A stretch of DNA of 64,000 nucleotides, from positions 1 to 64,000 of the forward strand of contig JASPKZ010010273.1 of NCBI GenBank assembly GCA_030220185.1, in the 5' to 3' direction. The stretch comes from Diploptera punctata (taxonomy: Eukaryota > Arthropoda > Insecta > Blattodea > Blaberidae). Position numbers and translations under genes: made by a program. The notes beneath the pieces are model-generated. The model ran no database searches. It was not told the origin of the DNA and worked only from the letters and a program-made list of their open reading frames with translations. Shown here in pieces: positions 41,491 to 53,559 of the stretch (the stretch's first letter is position 1; each line of letters starts with the position of its first letter).

Positions 41491-42261
41491 GTTATGGAAT
41501 TATCATTAAATAAATTAATTAGAAATTAACACTTTGAAGCATCTTTTAAATGTAAGAAAATCAAGTATATTAATTAAATAATTAATACATTTATTGTAAG
41601 TAGTTTTGAAATATAGAAAATCAAATTCATGTTCCTTCGAAACATAATTGGTGATGAGATTCAAGTAGATCTCAATTGCATTCCAGGGATAATACAACTG
41701 CAATAATAATTTATACCTACAGTCTATATTTAACACTCAATCAGTATGGAAAGTACATATCTACTGTGAAAGTTTTGTGTTTTTATATATTTAAAAAAAA
41801 GTATCAATGATGATGATGATGATAATAATAAATAGCAATTCATTAAATAATTTAAAGAGGGTAATAACTAATAAACATTAAAATATTTTGGGTGATAAAT
41901 TTAAAATAAAAACATTAAAAATTAAAATATAAATCTAATATATTTAAAGAAATTATAAACTCTAAAAATTATTTTTTTCACCTTGCATTTAAGTGCGGAA
42001 CTTGAAAAATATAAATGTCTTCAATATCGACCCTCTACATACAGATGAAGTGCTAGGTTTATTTGGAGATGTTTTGAAATTTACTAATTTCTACATTATT
42101 CACTAAATAAGCACTAAACACTAGATTTTATCTTACTTGATAAACTATTTTATCTTGAACAGGAATCTTGCATTATATCTCTCTCCTATTGCTGCATGTA
42201 ATTTCAGATGATCTAAAATATGTCATTGCTACATGACGAAAGTAATGTTCCCCCCCCAACT

Positions 42262-42440
42262 GCTCCAAGTTGTCATTTCAACATTTCTGGTGTTCTCTCC
42301 TGGCATGGCGTACTTGTAACCCACTTCTGAGGTTGGGGCGCCTGGAAGGTGGGGTTATGCTGCCTCGATGATATGACAGTTTATGATAATGTTAATGATG
42401 TGCCAGCCAGGAGAGGCCTTAAACTAAACTTAAGCTAATT
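42262..42440. repeat. Repeat family F copy
   Basis: GTTGTCATTTCAACATTTCT, GAGGTTGGGGCGCCTGG, CTCGATGATATGAC and GGAGAGGCCTTAAAC; runs directly into the SINE E copy. Confidence 0.68.
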
Positions 42441-42630
42441 AGGCAAATATGATATTGATGATAATGATGGCCAGACAGTGTTTGGGGACTGTTTGGGCCA
42501 TAAAGTTTCCTGACATTTATCTTACAGGTGAGGAAAAACCTTGAAAAAACCTCACCCAGGAAATTTGTCCCAACCGGGCCTGCTGCGTGACAAGGCAGCA
42601 TGTTACCTCGAGACCACAGCAGTGGACAAC
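42440..42630 (-). mobile_element. tRNA-derived SINE, family E, older copy
   Basis: Same order as 16140-16362: complement of GGACTGTTTGGGCCATAAAG, GGTGAGGAAAAACCTTG, then a head with a deleted B-box arm (CCGGGC only). It ends about 65 bp from the CCP exon at 42695. Confidence 0.8.
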
Positions 42631-42694
42631 AAAAGTAATGTAATAATACAGGCTTACAATTGCCATAACATAAAAAAGCCAACAAAAAAATTAC

Positions 42695-42926
42695 CTATCA
42701 CCATGTGACTTCTCATGTTTTCCACTCTAAAATAGTACCACTGCATGTGCCTGTTAGTGTACATATCTGTACGTAGGTACAATTCATAGTAACTATCTGT
42801 TATCTTCACTACTTTTGCAAGATTTCCAGATTCAAACCGGGATTCAAATCTTAAACCATCCACTCGATCACCACATGGACAAGCCTCCAAAAAGTATTTG
42901 CTACCTCCAACACTAGAACGGCTAAA
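42695..42926 (-). CDS. AGBL2/3-like: CCP exon, N-domain start (LRFESRFESGNL)
   Basis: 232 nt. Acceptor GTGTTTCAG|TTTAGC; donor ATAG|GTAATT. The peptide includes FSRSSVGGSKYF, LRFESRFESGNLAKVV, ELYLRTDMYTNRH and QWYYFRVENMRSH, the first strands of the CCP-specific beta-sandwich N-domain. The following exon begins mid-codon (A TTC TCT), so this exon should end in phase 2. With 232 nt it ends in phase 1, one base short, just before the donor (ATGGTGATAG). Either a base is missing in the assembly or this allele is frameshifted. Domain identity is not in doubt. Confidence 0.86.
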
Positions 42927-45215
42927 CTGAAACACAAATACATACAATGTATAAAAAGTTTTGAAAATTTTATCATAAGTATTAAGAAACATATGATTTT
43001 TTTTTTGCTCATTTAATGATCATACAAAACAACAGTTTCTTAACCTTCCATCGGGCGCATCTGATCTGAGAGGCACAGGTTGTCAATTTTGTCCCATTCC
43101 ACTGTCACCTGATGGCGTTAACTGGGCAACCGAGTAGCTGTTTCTTTTTATCTGCTCTAAACAACCACTCCACTCAATTTGCTCTCGACCGTTACCACGA
43201 GGGGTTATAAATATTTTATTCAAAGAAGTTCATTGTGCCCGAAGTCGTTACATTATTGAAGATGTGTATTTTGAAAATATTTGCAAAAAGAAAATTATTT
43301 ATTTAACTTATTTAGACTAAACAATGTTATATTCTTGAATAATTTTGCTAAAAACATAGGCTAAGGGCCGCATGCAAATACATTAGTCTCTACTCAAATT
43401 ACTTCCAATCACTGGTGAGCTGACTTTCCGTGAGCAAGTGCAAAGATCGAATTAGCTACCCACTAACTGGTCATGCATGAAAGTCATCGTTTTCGTAATA
43501 TTGGCAAGAAATTGCCCAGAATTCTCAGCGATAAAACCACTTCTGTTATTTTCGTCTGCTAGAGGAACGCATTTACGCTTGTGTCCCACAAATATTACCG
43601 TATACAACAATGTCTGTGTCGCGCAATATTATGCCGATTCTCCTGTTCTTCCAGTTGAATTCTTTGGTAGAATCTATCAAATTGCTCTTCTCTGCATATA
43701 CCGAAAACATGATTGAAGTCTTCAAGGTCCGACATCTTAGATAAAGCAGCAAGGTACGCAGGAAGGTTTCAAGCTACATTGGTTCCCATCAGGTTGCTCA
43801 CGATTCGTTTCTCAGCTAAGTCACCTTGCCAGGTAACTTAGGAATTTCAACAATTATTATCACATGAACAGATTTTTGAGTACGCAAAAACATATTTGGA
43901 TGCAACTTTCTCAGCAGAGTACAGGTAGAGAACGATTTTTATGGTCTAATGCGTTCATAGATTCAAGCCTAAATGTTGATAATGTGAACTATTTTCAAGT
44001 ATATTTGAACTGAACCTAACTTGTTCTTACTTTTATATCATGTTGTTTGATGGCTTGTCACAAATTTGTTTAATCAGTATTATGTCCAATAAAAAAGTAT
44101 TCTAGCAGCAAATTTTGAATATTTTATACTTTGGATACCCCTAACAATAATATTTCTTCGACTTCCCATTGTTCAGATTGGCAAACAGTGTGTTAAATAC
44201 ATTTTTTAAGCATGTGCTGATCAGGCACATTGTGCCCGAACTCAAAGGTCAGAATATTGCGCCTGACAGAAGGTCAACAAGTGCTACTGTGCTGTAAGCA
44301 GGCTTCTAAATTCTGTTAATAATTTAGTCATAAAATTTTATAAGTAACATATTAGAAAATTTAAATATATGTGAAAATCAAACCCATTGTGTCAGTGTGT
44401 TATCCACCATAATTCCATCTTTCTTTGTGAAAGATAAAATGTATATACTAAGACATTATGGTTACTGAATACAGTGAACTTGTATACATGTAGGGGCCTT
44501 CAAAAGTTCATATACATCTCATGAGGGATGATAGAGGAGATCAAGAAAAACATATTTTTAGGTACAGATATAAAAAAATCTTGTAGTTATACTATTTCAT
44601 CACTCAAAAGCCTAACTCAAAAATAAAAGTCTAGTTCCAAGGCAAGTTGACATGTTCACTTACAGAAGTTATTGAAAATATCCACCACTGATGTCAATAT
44701 ACAGGATTCATCTGCATAAAAGTGATTGTTTGGCTCATTCAAATACATTAGGGATTATAGAGATGACCATTGCAGTTGTAGCAACATTAGCAATCAGTTC
44801 TTCTGTAGTATGGTATCAACAAGAGTTTTGATACAATACTCAAGATATTTCATCTGCCCCCACATGAAAAATTCTAGTTGCATGAGATAAGTGATTAAGG
44901 TGACAAAACACAGCCCACACCCACCCACCTTTTAACAATTTTGAAACTGAGACAAATCTACTAACAACACACTGATGTAAACACAGAAAATAATCAATCC
45001 TAGACACCTATAGAATCTATCTTAATAGTGCCTCTAGTGGTAAAATGATGAATCTACAAGATTTTTGGCATATGAAAATATTCCTTTTGATCTTATCAAT
45101 CATCCCATGCTACTAATTGCTAGCATATTAAACTCACATTGTCAAATATTTACAAATATAGTAAATCATTTAACAAGAGACAGTAAGTGTGTATGAAATC
45201 ATTCCATAAACTCAC
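42927..45215. other. CCP intron, low in recognisable repeats
   Basis: No PLE, SINE or non-LTR copy recognised, unlike all other introns here. 43020-43850 has higher GC and includes CATTGTGCCCGAA words at 43231 and 44228. The frame 43477-43716 has no known motif. Confidence 0.5.
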
Positions 45216-45368
45216 ATAATTGACTGCGCTAACTGGGTAATACTGGAAAACAACTTGTCCTGCCTCCTCTCCCACAGGTTTGGGTTGAACTTCGCGTCCT
45301 GTAGGTTGGTAATATTGTTCTGGTAGTGGAGGTGATGTTTCTATATGTTGTACTCGTTCTTCCAGCAC
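45216..45368 (-). CDS. AGBL2/3-like: CCP exon, YYQPTGREV / VGEEAGQVVFQ segment
   Basis: 153 nt, 51 codons, phase 0 on both sides. Acceptor TTTACTTCAG|GTG; donor TAT|GTGAGT. The peptide runs from VLEERVQHIE through PPLPEQYYQPTG to VGEEAGQVVFQYYP. The E-P-x-x-Y-Q-P-T-G and VGEE-G-VV-Q pattern is typical of the stretch just before the N-domain of AGBL2/3-like CCPs. It joins in frame to the exons at 55598 and 42926. A longer open frame reaching upstream of the acceptor is intronic read-through. Confidence 0.85.
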
Positions 45369-45609
45369 CTGAAGTAAACAAACAACACCCAATGGAATTC
45401 ACAAAATAAGGTGAAACTATGTTTTTTAACCACAATTAGTGGTTTTATAGAAATTCAAAAAATGTTTATATTAAAAAAAAAAAAATTTTGATAATGGTAA
45501 TCCATATTACTGATGGCTTCTCTCATTCATGTGGAAATAAGGATTTTATGACAAATAAAATAATTTAATCAATAATTAACTGAAGATGTAAATTAAATTA
45601 ATAAATATA

Positions 45610-45910
45610 AAGTAAAGTGATCCCACTACAGGCCTCAGGAGGCCCTTGGGGTAGTAGGAGGTTAAGGCTCCCACTTTTTCTTGACAATCGGCACTTGATG
45701 TCAGCCGGGTTGTCAGCCCTGCATGACAGCTACCTTTACCCCAGAACAAGCGTCTGGTACTCATTTCAGTTAGAGGCTGAGTCGACCCCAGGGCCATAGT
45801 GCCGCCAGAAGGTTTGGGTCAGTTTAAAAATCCTGACCCTGCCGGGACTCGAACCCTCGACCTTCCGGCATGTAGCGCAGTGCCTTAACCACTACGCTAC
45901 GGTGTGCCCC
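45610..45910 (-). mobile_element. tRNA-derived SINE, family A
   Basis: Target duplication AAATTAATAAATATA, 15 bp (45595-45609 and 45911-45925). Full length. It lies about 240 bp upstream of the CCP exon at 45216-45368. Confidence 0.92.
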
Positions 45911-46527
45911 AAATTAATAAATATACATATAATAAATTAATGTTGGGAAGTAAACAATTTAATAAATATACATTGAAAATAAATTTCTTACTCTTTAAAA
46001 CCTGAATTTTGACTAATAACTGAGTCTCTCGTCATCATAACTTATGGTACATATATTGCTCAATATATGTTTAATTCTATCACCATAGGGTATTAAATCT
46101 AATATCCTTTAAGATATCCTTTACCTGTGGTATTAAAATAGAGCCGTTTCCATATTAGTTAAATTTACCTTCATTAGCTGAGAAAAAATAAATGCTAATC
46201 TATGAATGCATTCCCATTAAAAAATATACAGGATATAGTCCCAAATAAAATAAATAGCTGTATCTCATAAAAACATTAATACTGGACTGTGAATTTAGCT
46301 TAATATAATTCATCACTACCTTCTCCTTAGTAGGAGTATAGAACATCAACAAAGTACCTCCAACGGATCATATTCTGTGCTATCTTCTTTACTTCTTTCC
46401 ACGTTATTCCCATCCTTGCAATTTTGTCCCATGTTTCTTCTCCAGGTATGTTTTGCCTTCTTCTTTTCTTCTAAGAATTCTACTCCATTTTTCAACTGCT
46501 TCATTATCTTTCCATAGTGTATGTCCT

Positions 46528-49500
46528 TACTTACTTACTTACATACTTACTTACTCACTGGCACTATCGAACCCGTAGGTTCATGGCCGCGCGGACATAA
46601 GCTCTCCACACATCCCTATCCCGAGCTAATGCTTTCCAATCATTCCCTGTAAAATCTACTTCCCTCAAATCATAGTTAATGTTATTCTCCCACCTCATTC
46701 TTGGTCTACCAACTGGGCATTTTCCTTCTGGCTTTCCTACAAAAAGCTTCCATACAAGTCTTTCATTCCCCATACGTGCAACATGTCCTGCCCATCATAG
46801 TCTACGAGACTTAACTGTTCTTATTATATCTGGCTTCCTATAAAGATCATGTAATTCACTATTATGTAGTCTTCTCCATTCACCTGTCTGTTCATCTCTC
46901 TTTGGTCCAAAAATTATCCTAAGTACTTTATTCTCAAATACTTGTAATCTCCTTTCCTCCCTTAAAGTAAGAGTCCATGTTTCGCAACCATATAACATAA
47001 CTGGTAGAATAAAAGTTTCATATATTTTCAGTTTAACGTTTTTTTGAAAGAAGTTGGGACATCAAGAGTCTCTGCAATGCATAATCGCACGCATTTCCAG
47101 AATTGAGCCTAAGTTTAATTTCTTTGAGCATCTCATTCCTATTTGTGATTATTGTTCCTAGATATTTGAATTCAGCCACTTCCTCAAAATTTCCCTCATT
47201 CGTCATTAGCTGTCCACTTCCATTATATAATGAATTTATACGTGTGACCATATATTTAGTTTTACTGATATTTACTTCCAGTCCTAATTTCTTAGTGTTA
47301 CTCAATAGTGTGTGCGTGTTGTCCTTTAGTATCTCTTTGCTATCGGCCAATAATACTACATCATCAGCATAAACTAACAGCTTATTAATACCATTGAGTT
47401 GTAAGCCTTCCTCACTCTCTAAAGATTTAATGGCATGCTCTAGTATAAAATTAAATAGTAGAGGAGATAGTGCATCTCCTTGCTTCAACCTATTCTGGAT
47501 TTCAAAAGTGCCCGAAAACTGTTTGCCTACACGCACCCTACTCTTTGTGCCATTTAGACACATTTGTATAAGTCTAACTAACTTTTTAGGAATTCCGAAC
47601 TCCAGCAGGATACTATATAACTTCTCCCTCTTAATTGAATCATATGCTTTTTTGAAGTCTACATATAGTTGATGTACAGTACCGTTATATTCCCATTTCT
47701 TTTCTAAAATCTGTCTTATACTAAAAATCTGATCTGTTGTAGACCTGTTTCCTCTAAATGCACATTGATGATCTCCTAGAATGTCATCAATATAGGGAGT
47801 AAGTCTGCTTACTAATATATTTGTAAGAATTTTGTAGGAAGTTGAAAGTAATGAGATGCCCCTGTAGTTGTTGCAATCAGTTTTATCTCCTTTCTTATAA
47901 ATTGGTACAATAATTGATTCCTTCCATTCATCTGGAAGAGCTTCTTTTTCCCAAATCATACTAAGCAACCAGCGTATCTTGTCCATCAATTTTTCTCCCC
48001 CTGATTTTATCAGTTCTGCTGGGATCTCATCTGAACCTGATGCTTTATACATCTTCAATTTTTCAATCGCTATTTCAACCTCTAATGCATTTGGTTCTGC
48101 GACTAGCATTTCTGCTGTCTGTAAATTATCCTCCTCAATGTCCTGTTCTGTATGTACATTTAATAGCTGATTAAAGTAACTTTTCCATCTATTTAATATA
48201 CTCCTGGAATCTGCAATCATATCCCCATTTTCATTCCGAATTATGTTTGTTCTAACCTGAAACCCTTTCTTCTCTATACTAATTCCCTGATATAATTCTC
48301 TACTGTTCCTATTTTTTGCATTCATTTCAAGATCATTAATCTTCTCTCTCAAATATTCCCACTTTTTACTCTTTAGTAACTTGGTGGTTTCTCGTCTAAT
48401 ACTACCCATTTGCTCTAAATTTACCTCATTTGGCTCGTGTAACCATTTCATTTTTGCTAGCTTTCTTTTCTTTACAATGTCGGCACATTCCTTATCAAAC
48501 CATTTCTTGTTTTGCCTCTTTTTTAAACAACCAATGCTTTCTGATGCTGACAATTTAATAGTATCTCTTATAGCCGTCCATTCTTTATTTATATCAGTTT
48601 CTTCTTCGTTTGCCACATTGTCATCTGAAGATTCCAGTACTTCAAATCTATTAGCAATTTTGATTTGGTATTCTTGCTGCATTTCATCATTTTTCAAGTT
48701 TTTTAATTCAAATTTTACAAAATCATCTTTAGCGTTTGTTCCTCTCATAAGCGATAGCCATTGTCTGATTTTCACTCTGACCAGATGATGATCCGAATTG
48801 CAGTCTGTCCCTTTAACTGATCTAACATCGATGATGCTACTGTGCCAGCGTTTATCCACTAATACATGATCTATCTGGTTCCGAGTTTCTCCATCTAGGG
48901 ACGTCCAGGTGTATTTATGAATATCCTTATGCTGAAATGTTGTGCTCTTAACAATGAGATTCTTTGATATGGCAAATGTGACTAATCTAACCCCGTTGTC
49001 GTTACTATCTTCATGAAGACTGAATTTGCCTATTGTTGGTTTGAATATATCTTCCCGTCCCACTTTTGCATTAAAATCTCCTAAGACAATTTTCATATGA
49101 TATCGTGAAAGGCTATCAAAAAGCATTCTAATTCTTCATAGAACTCATCCTTGATCTTGACATCTTTATCTTCTGTGGGGGCATGTACATTTACAATTAT
49201 AAAATCAAGTCGTTTACGCTTTAGAATTATGTATGATATCCTATCACTAACAAACTTAATATCTCGGATAGCAGATAGGATCCTCCTTCTGACTAAAAAA
49301 CCCGTTCCAAATGCAGGTCTTTCTGCACCCCGTAGTATAATGCAAAGCTTCCTGATTCCTGACTACCTTCTCCTGGCCACCTAACTTCCTGTTAAGCAAC
49401 TATATCCAAGGGCGATTTACCTAATTCCCGCGTTAATATCTCTACTGCCCCGCTATTGTATAAAGTCCGAACATTCTATGTTCCTAGGAACATGTCCCTG

Positions 49501-49820
49501 TGTTTGAGCCTTTGGCATGGGTTCCCTGAAGCAGTCCCCGCCCGGAGAACCGAATGGGGGACTATTTGACCTCCGGAAAATTTTACCCCAGTTGAACCCA
49601 TGTCCACATTTCTTGATGGTTATATTTTTACGGTTATATTTTTACGGTGAAAGATCGTCACTCTTTCGACCAAGGTACTTTTTTCATCTGGCTTATCACT
49701 TTTGACCAGTCCGGCATGGGTAACCCTATCGGTAGCAATGCTACCCCCAGCATAGCTCTCAGGATCATTTAAGCACGCAAGCCACTCCACCACGACAAGG
49801 TAAAGATACCATGGAGGGGA
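46528..49820 (-). mobile_element. Full-length non-LTR retrotransposon, family N1, 3.3 kb
   Basis: Target duplication (A)TAGTGTATGTCCT at 46514/5-46527 and 49821-49833. The 5' end is at 49820 with a short leader (CCTCCATGGTATCTTTACC). The 3' end is a (GTAA)n-like tail at 46528-46555. It lies in the 10.2-kb CCP intron in the same orientation as the gene. Codes for an AP-like endonuclease and reverse transcriptase; frames are broken near 49490, 49130, 47030 and 46800. Exact clade (CR1/I/Jockey/RTE-like) cannot be set by eye. Confidence 0.92.
46564..49490 (-). pseudogene. N1 endonuclease-reverse transcriptase, frameshifted
   Basis: Starts MFLGT*NVRTLYNSGAVEIL-like at about 49490, the endonuclease N-terminus. 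The long open part, 47033-49126 (697 codons), has GDFNAK (residues 16-21), IDHVLVDKRW (85-94) and SDHHLV (111-116) of the EEP nuclease, then NNYRGISLLSTSYKIL, HQCAFRGNRSTTDQIF, YVDFKKAYDSI, NRLKQGDALSPLLF and VYADDVVLLAD (YADD at 586-589). Frames 46795-46998 (LYGCETWTLTLREERRLQVF) and 46564-46773 (GKPEGKCPVGRPRMRWENNI) complete the C-terminus. The catalytic motifs look intact; only indels break it. Confidence 0.93.
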
Positions 49821-50499
49821 TAGTGTATGTCCTATTCAATTTAATTTTTGTATTTTTTATTTCTATTATAATTAATTTTTTGTCTGTCTTTTTGGTAGTT
49901 CATTTGATATTATTTCTGGGCATTTGATTTTTCCTAAGTATCAATTCATTTTTTTTTTTTCAATGACTTTACTTGTTCTTCCAAGTTTCACAAGAAAATA
50001 TGTTTAATATTACTAATGATAATTTTAATTTTAGTACATTTGGATATGAAACTTGATATCCTGGATATAATTGGATGAAGGGACTATTTGCTTTCCTTAT
50101 TCTATTTCTGACTTCTTCAAATAGAACCACAATGGGAATATGCCTTTGATCCAATATGGGAACTCACCTGGTGATACTAACAAGGGGAGTCACACCATGT
50201 TGTTGCACAAATTATATTCACATATCACACTAAGTGTAAAAGTTTAGTTCCAAGTTATTAACAATTAAAGTTTTAAAAAAGGTTTAGTACATTCAATTTT
50301 TGATATGGACACAATTTTATCCTGTCTCAATTTTCTTGCACAAGGCTTATGACCATAAAGAAATAAATTTGTATCTATTTTTCTAACAGACAGTAGTCTT
50401 AACTCAATATTTATGACATTTTTACACTTCTGGCCACTTCTTGCCATGGTATGATATAGTGAAGTTAATATAAAAACAGAATATATATGTTGTGTGTGT

Positions 50500-50905
50500 G
50501 TGTGTGTGTCATGAAAAGAAAAATCAATGCCTGAACCAGAATCTGAACTCGGGACCTATAACTCTATATGTTAGTGTGTATCCACTATGCTATCCAGGCA
50601 TCCCAATGCAAACAGTAATTTTCTTTCCTTATATATATAATTCACAAATCATAAGAGGCAGCGGGAAGCGTCCACATTGCCACCTTACAGATTCTATAAC
50701 AAGAAAGCATTTAATGAGAATATTTTTACTTTATAGCAATAACACTTTTTTATTTGATGTGTAACAATTAAATTTTAGCATTAAGCAATGAAAGCCAATA
50801 TGTCTTAAAAAGAAAAATTAATGCCTGAACTGGGATATGAACCTGGGACCTCTAACTCCATGTGATAGTGCATTATCCACTGAACTATCCAGGCATTTGA
50901 GACCA
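50500..50905 (-). repeat. Two tRNA-like repeat copies
   Basis: 50513-50602 and 50808-50897 share AATGCCTGAACYRGRATMTG, GACCTMTAACTC and CTATCCAGGCAT; minus-strand tRNA-like head with B-box arm. Confidence 0.7.
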
Positions 50906-51404
50906 ATAAAATGTTTGGTAATAAAACATTATTGAAGATAAATGTTTAATATATGCCCACTAGTGCTCCACTTTTCAATGGAATACTGTATAGATAAGGT
51001 AAGGAAAGAGAATGAATAACCAATAGTTAATTGGCAACTTGTAAGTTCCAGTGTAGTTCTCTTTTGACAAAGATCAATATAAATTCATTAATTATACAGT
51101 GTATTCTGAAAAAAGTTTCTAATATTTACACAGGGGGTAGTATCCGACAAAAAAAAAAAAAAAGTTTCCATAACCATGGTTTCTAATAATCTTTTGAATT
51201 ATAGCCTTATTTTGTAAGAGTGAGATATCTTCTACTCCAAAAACGACAAGATGATAAGAGACAAGTGAGGAAAAATTGTATATACATGTTTGTTGCTGTC
51301 TTTACTGCAGTGTTAACAACAAAACATGCACATTCATACAAAAATTACTTACCTGACCGATAGAACAATATTGTTTATTGATAGTATGTTGATTGCACTT
51401 GTAT

Positions 51405-51405
51405 T

Positions 51406-51460
<55 letters not shown>

Positions 51461-52379
51461 GTGGTAGTAATAATAATAATAGTAGTAGTTAGTAATAGTA
51501 GTAGTAGTAGTAGTAGTAGTAATAGTAGTAGTAATAGTAGTAGTAATAGTAATAGTAGTAATAGTAGTAATAATAGTAATAGTAGTAATAGTAATAGTAA
51601 AAAAAAAAGTAAAGTGATCCCACAACAGGCCTCAGGAGACCCTTGGGGTAGTTGGAGGTTAAGGCTCCCACTTTTTCTAGACAATCAGCACTTGATGTCA
51701 GCCGGGTTGTCAGCCCTGCGTGACGGCCGCCTTTACCCCCAGAACAGGCGTCTGGTACTCATTTCCGTTAGAGGCTGAGTCGACCCCAGGGCCATAGTGC
51801 CGCCAGAGGGTTTGGGTCAGTTTAAAAATCCTGACCCCAACGGGACTTGAACCCTCGACCCTCCGGCTTGTAGCTCAGTGCCTTAACCACTATGCTACGG
51901 CGTGCCCCAATAGTAATAGTAGTAATAGTAATAGTAATAGTAATAGTAATAGTAGTAACAGTAATAGTAATAATAATAGTAATAATAATAATAATAATAA
52001 TAATAGTAATAATAATAGTAATAATAATAGTAATAGTAATAATAATAGTAATAATAATAGTAATAATAATAGTAATAATAATAATAGCAGCAACAGCAGT
52101 AGTAATAATAGTAGTAGTAATAATAATAGTAATAATAATAGTAGTAATAATAATAGTAGTAGTAGTAATAATAGTAGTAGTAATAGTAATAAATAATAAT
52201 AGTAATACTAGTAATAGCAATAGTAATAATAGTAATAGTAATAATAATAGTAGTAGTAATAGTAATAATAATAGTAATAATAGTAATAGTAATAATAGTA
52301 ATAGTAATAATAGTAATAGCAATAGCAACAACAACAACAACAATAATAATAATAATAACAATAATAACAAAACAACAAC

Positions 52380-52423
<44 letters not shown>

Positions 52424-52435
52424 TTTATTTATTGT
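51405..52435. repeat. Long TAA/TAG trinucleotide microsatellite
   Basis: (TAA)n and (TAG)n mixture at 51405-51600 and 51910-52435, about 720 bp of repeat divided by a SINE A. Very long poly-Leu, poly-Tyr and poly-Ile frames here are artefacts of the repeat. Confidence 0.97.
51608..51909 (-). mobile_element. tRNA-derived SINE, family A, inside microsatellite
   Basis: Full-length copy with TAGTAATAGTA-type repeat on both sides, so it inserted into the microsatellite and its duplication is hidden in the repeat. Confidence 0.9.
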
Positions 52436-52523
52436 GGCAGAGTTAAGGCCATAAGGCCTTCTCTTCCACTCAACCAGCACAAATACAAATAAATATTTGA
52501 CAAATATATATATACACTATACT

Positions 52524-53399
52524 TATATTTAAATTAATATTGAGAAGTAAACATTATGATTTTTATTCTCATATTCTTATATAGATTGATAAAGGTCCCA
52601 TTAAAAGGAGAAAATTTTAAGAAAGAATATGAGAATATCCTAAATATAGCCAGATTAAATGGTTTTAATAAGAGTATAATATCTAACAAATTAAAGAAAT
52701 TCAGAAAGATAAAACAACTTAAAGATTGCTCTACCCTACAAATTGTTAGTAAGAAAAGAAAAAATTCAAGAAAATTACTTACCATCCAATATTACATGGG
52801 AAATTTCAAAAAATATTTGACAAATACAACATTACTTTGGCATTAATAAATAAATTTAGTCTGGAAAAACTTCTAAATACTAATAAAAAAATCAACATCC
52901 CAGACAGTAAGAAATCTGGAATTTATCAAATTAAATGTAATGATTGTAGCAAAGTATACATAGGAAAAACAAAAAGGAATTTGGAAACACGCACTAAAGA
53001 ACATTTTAAAAATATTAAAAATTGTGAAATTGAAAAATCAGCAATTGCTGCACATAGTTTACTAGAACATAATAAAATTGAAAAAGAAGCGAAACTTTTG
53101 AAACAATTGGATAAACCGTTGGAATTGACAATTGGGAAATGATATTCATTCAGAAGAATAAATATCGATCTATGAATTTTGATATTCCGGTGGATAAAAA
53201 TTTAATTACAAAGTTTATAATCCCAACGAAAGATGGCAGCACAAGAAGTGATGTCACTAGAGAAATCAACAATCACAGAATTTCATCAGTGGAAGCCATG
53301 ACTGAAGAAGGACATGATTTTGTCTGAAACCGTCGGTATCAAAGAAGTTTGAAAATGTATGAGGTGAGTCGATTAAAATATGTTCTCCACTCACCATTA
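52524..53399 (+). pseudogene. PLE, 5'-truncated 876-bp insertion with GIY-YIG domain
   Basis: Target duplication ATACACTATACT (52512-52523 and 53400-53411). It begins with an inverted tail (GAAGTAAACATTATG) joined directly to plus-strand PLE body. Frames 52556-52846, 52837-53142 and 53139-53327 give RLIKVPLKGENFKKEYENIL, SGIYQIKCNDCSKVYIGKTK, RNLETRTKEHFKNIKNCEIE and a C-terminus ending AMTEEGHDFV. The GIY-YIG residues are intact; no reverse transcriptase is present. Two frame shifts. The stop TGA (53325-53327) overlaps the hammerhead GAAA. Confidence 0.92.
53298..53342 (+). ncRNA. Hammerhead-ribozyme motif in PLE
   Basis: CTGAAGA 53302-53308, A, stem II GGACA-tgattt-TGTCT, GAAA 53326-53329, stem III ACC-GTC-GGT, A17 at 53338, stem I TGA/TCA. 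Core bases are intact. Confidence 0.76.
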
Positions 53400-53559
53400 A
53401 TACACTATACTAATTATAAACAGTTAAAGATACATTAAATGTAGCAATGTAAATTTCATGTACAAACAACATTTTATACGATAATAACAATAACAATACT
53501 TATGATAATAATAATAATAATAATATAAATATGATAAATTATATGAGAAACACCAATTA

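Noticed and set aside
43477..43716. 79-codon frame in the element-poor intron
   Set aside because: No recognised motif, antisense to CCP and no supporting context.
51822..52370. 182-codon leucine/isoleucine-rich frame
   Set aside because: Direct translation of the TAA/TAG microsatellite; no start context or conservation.
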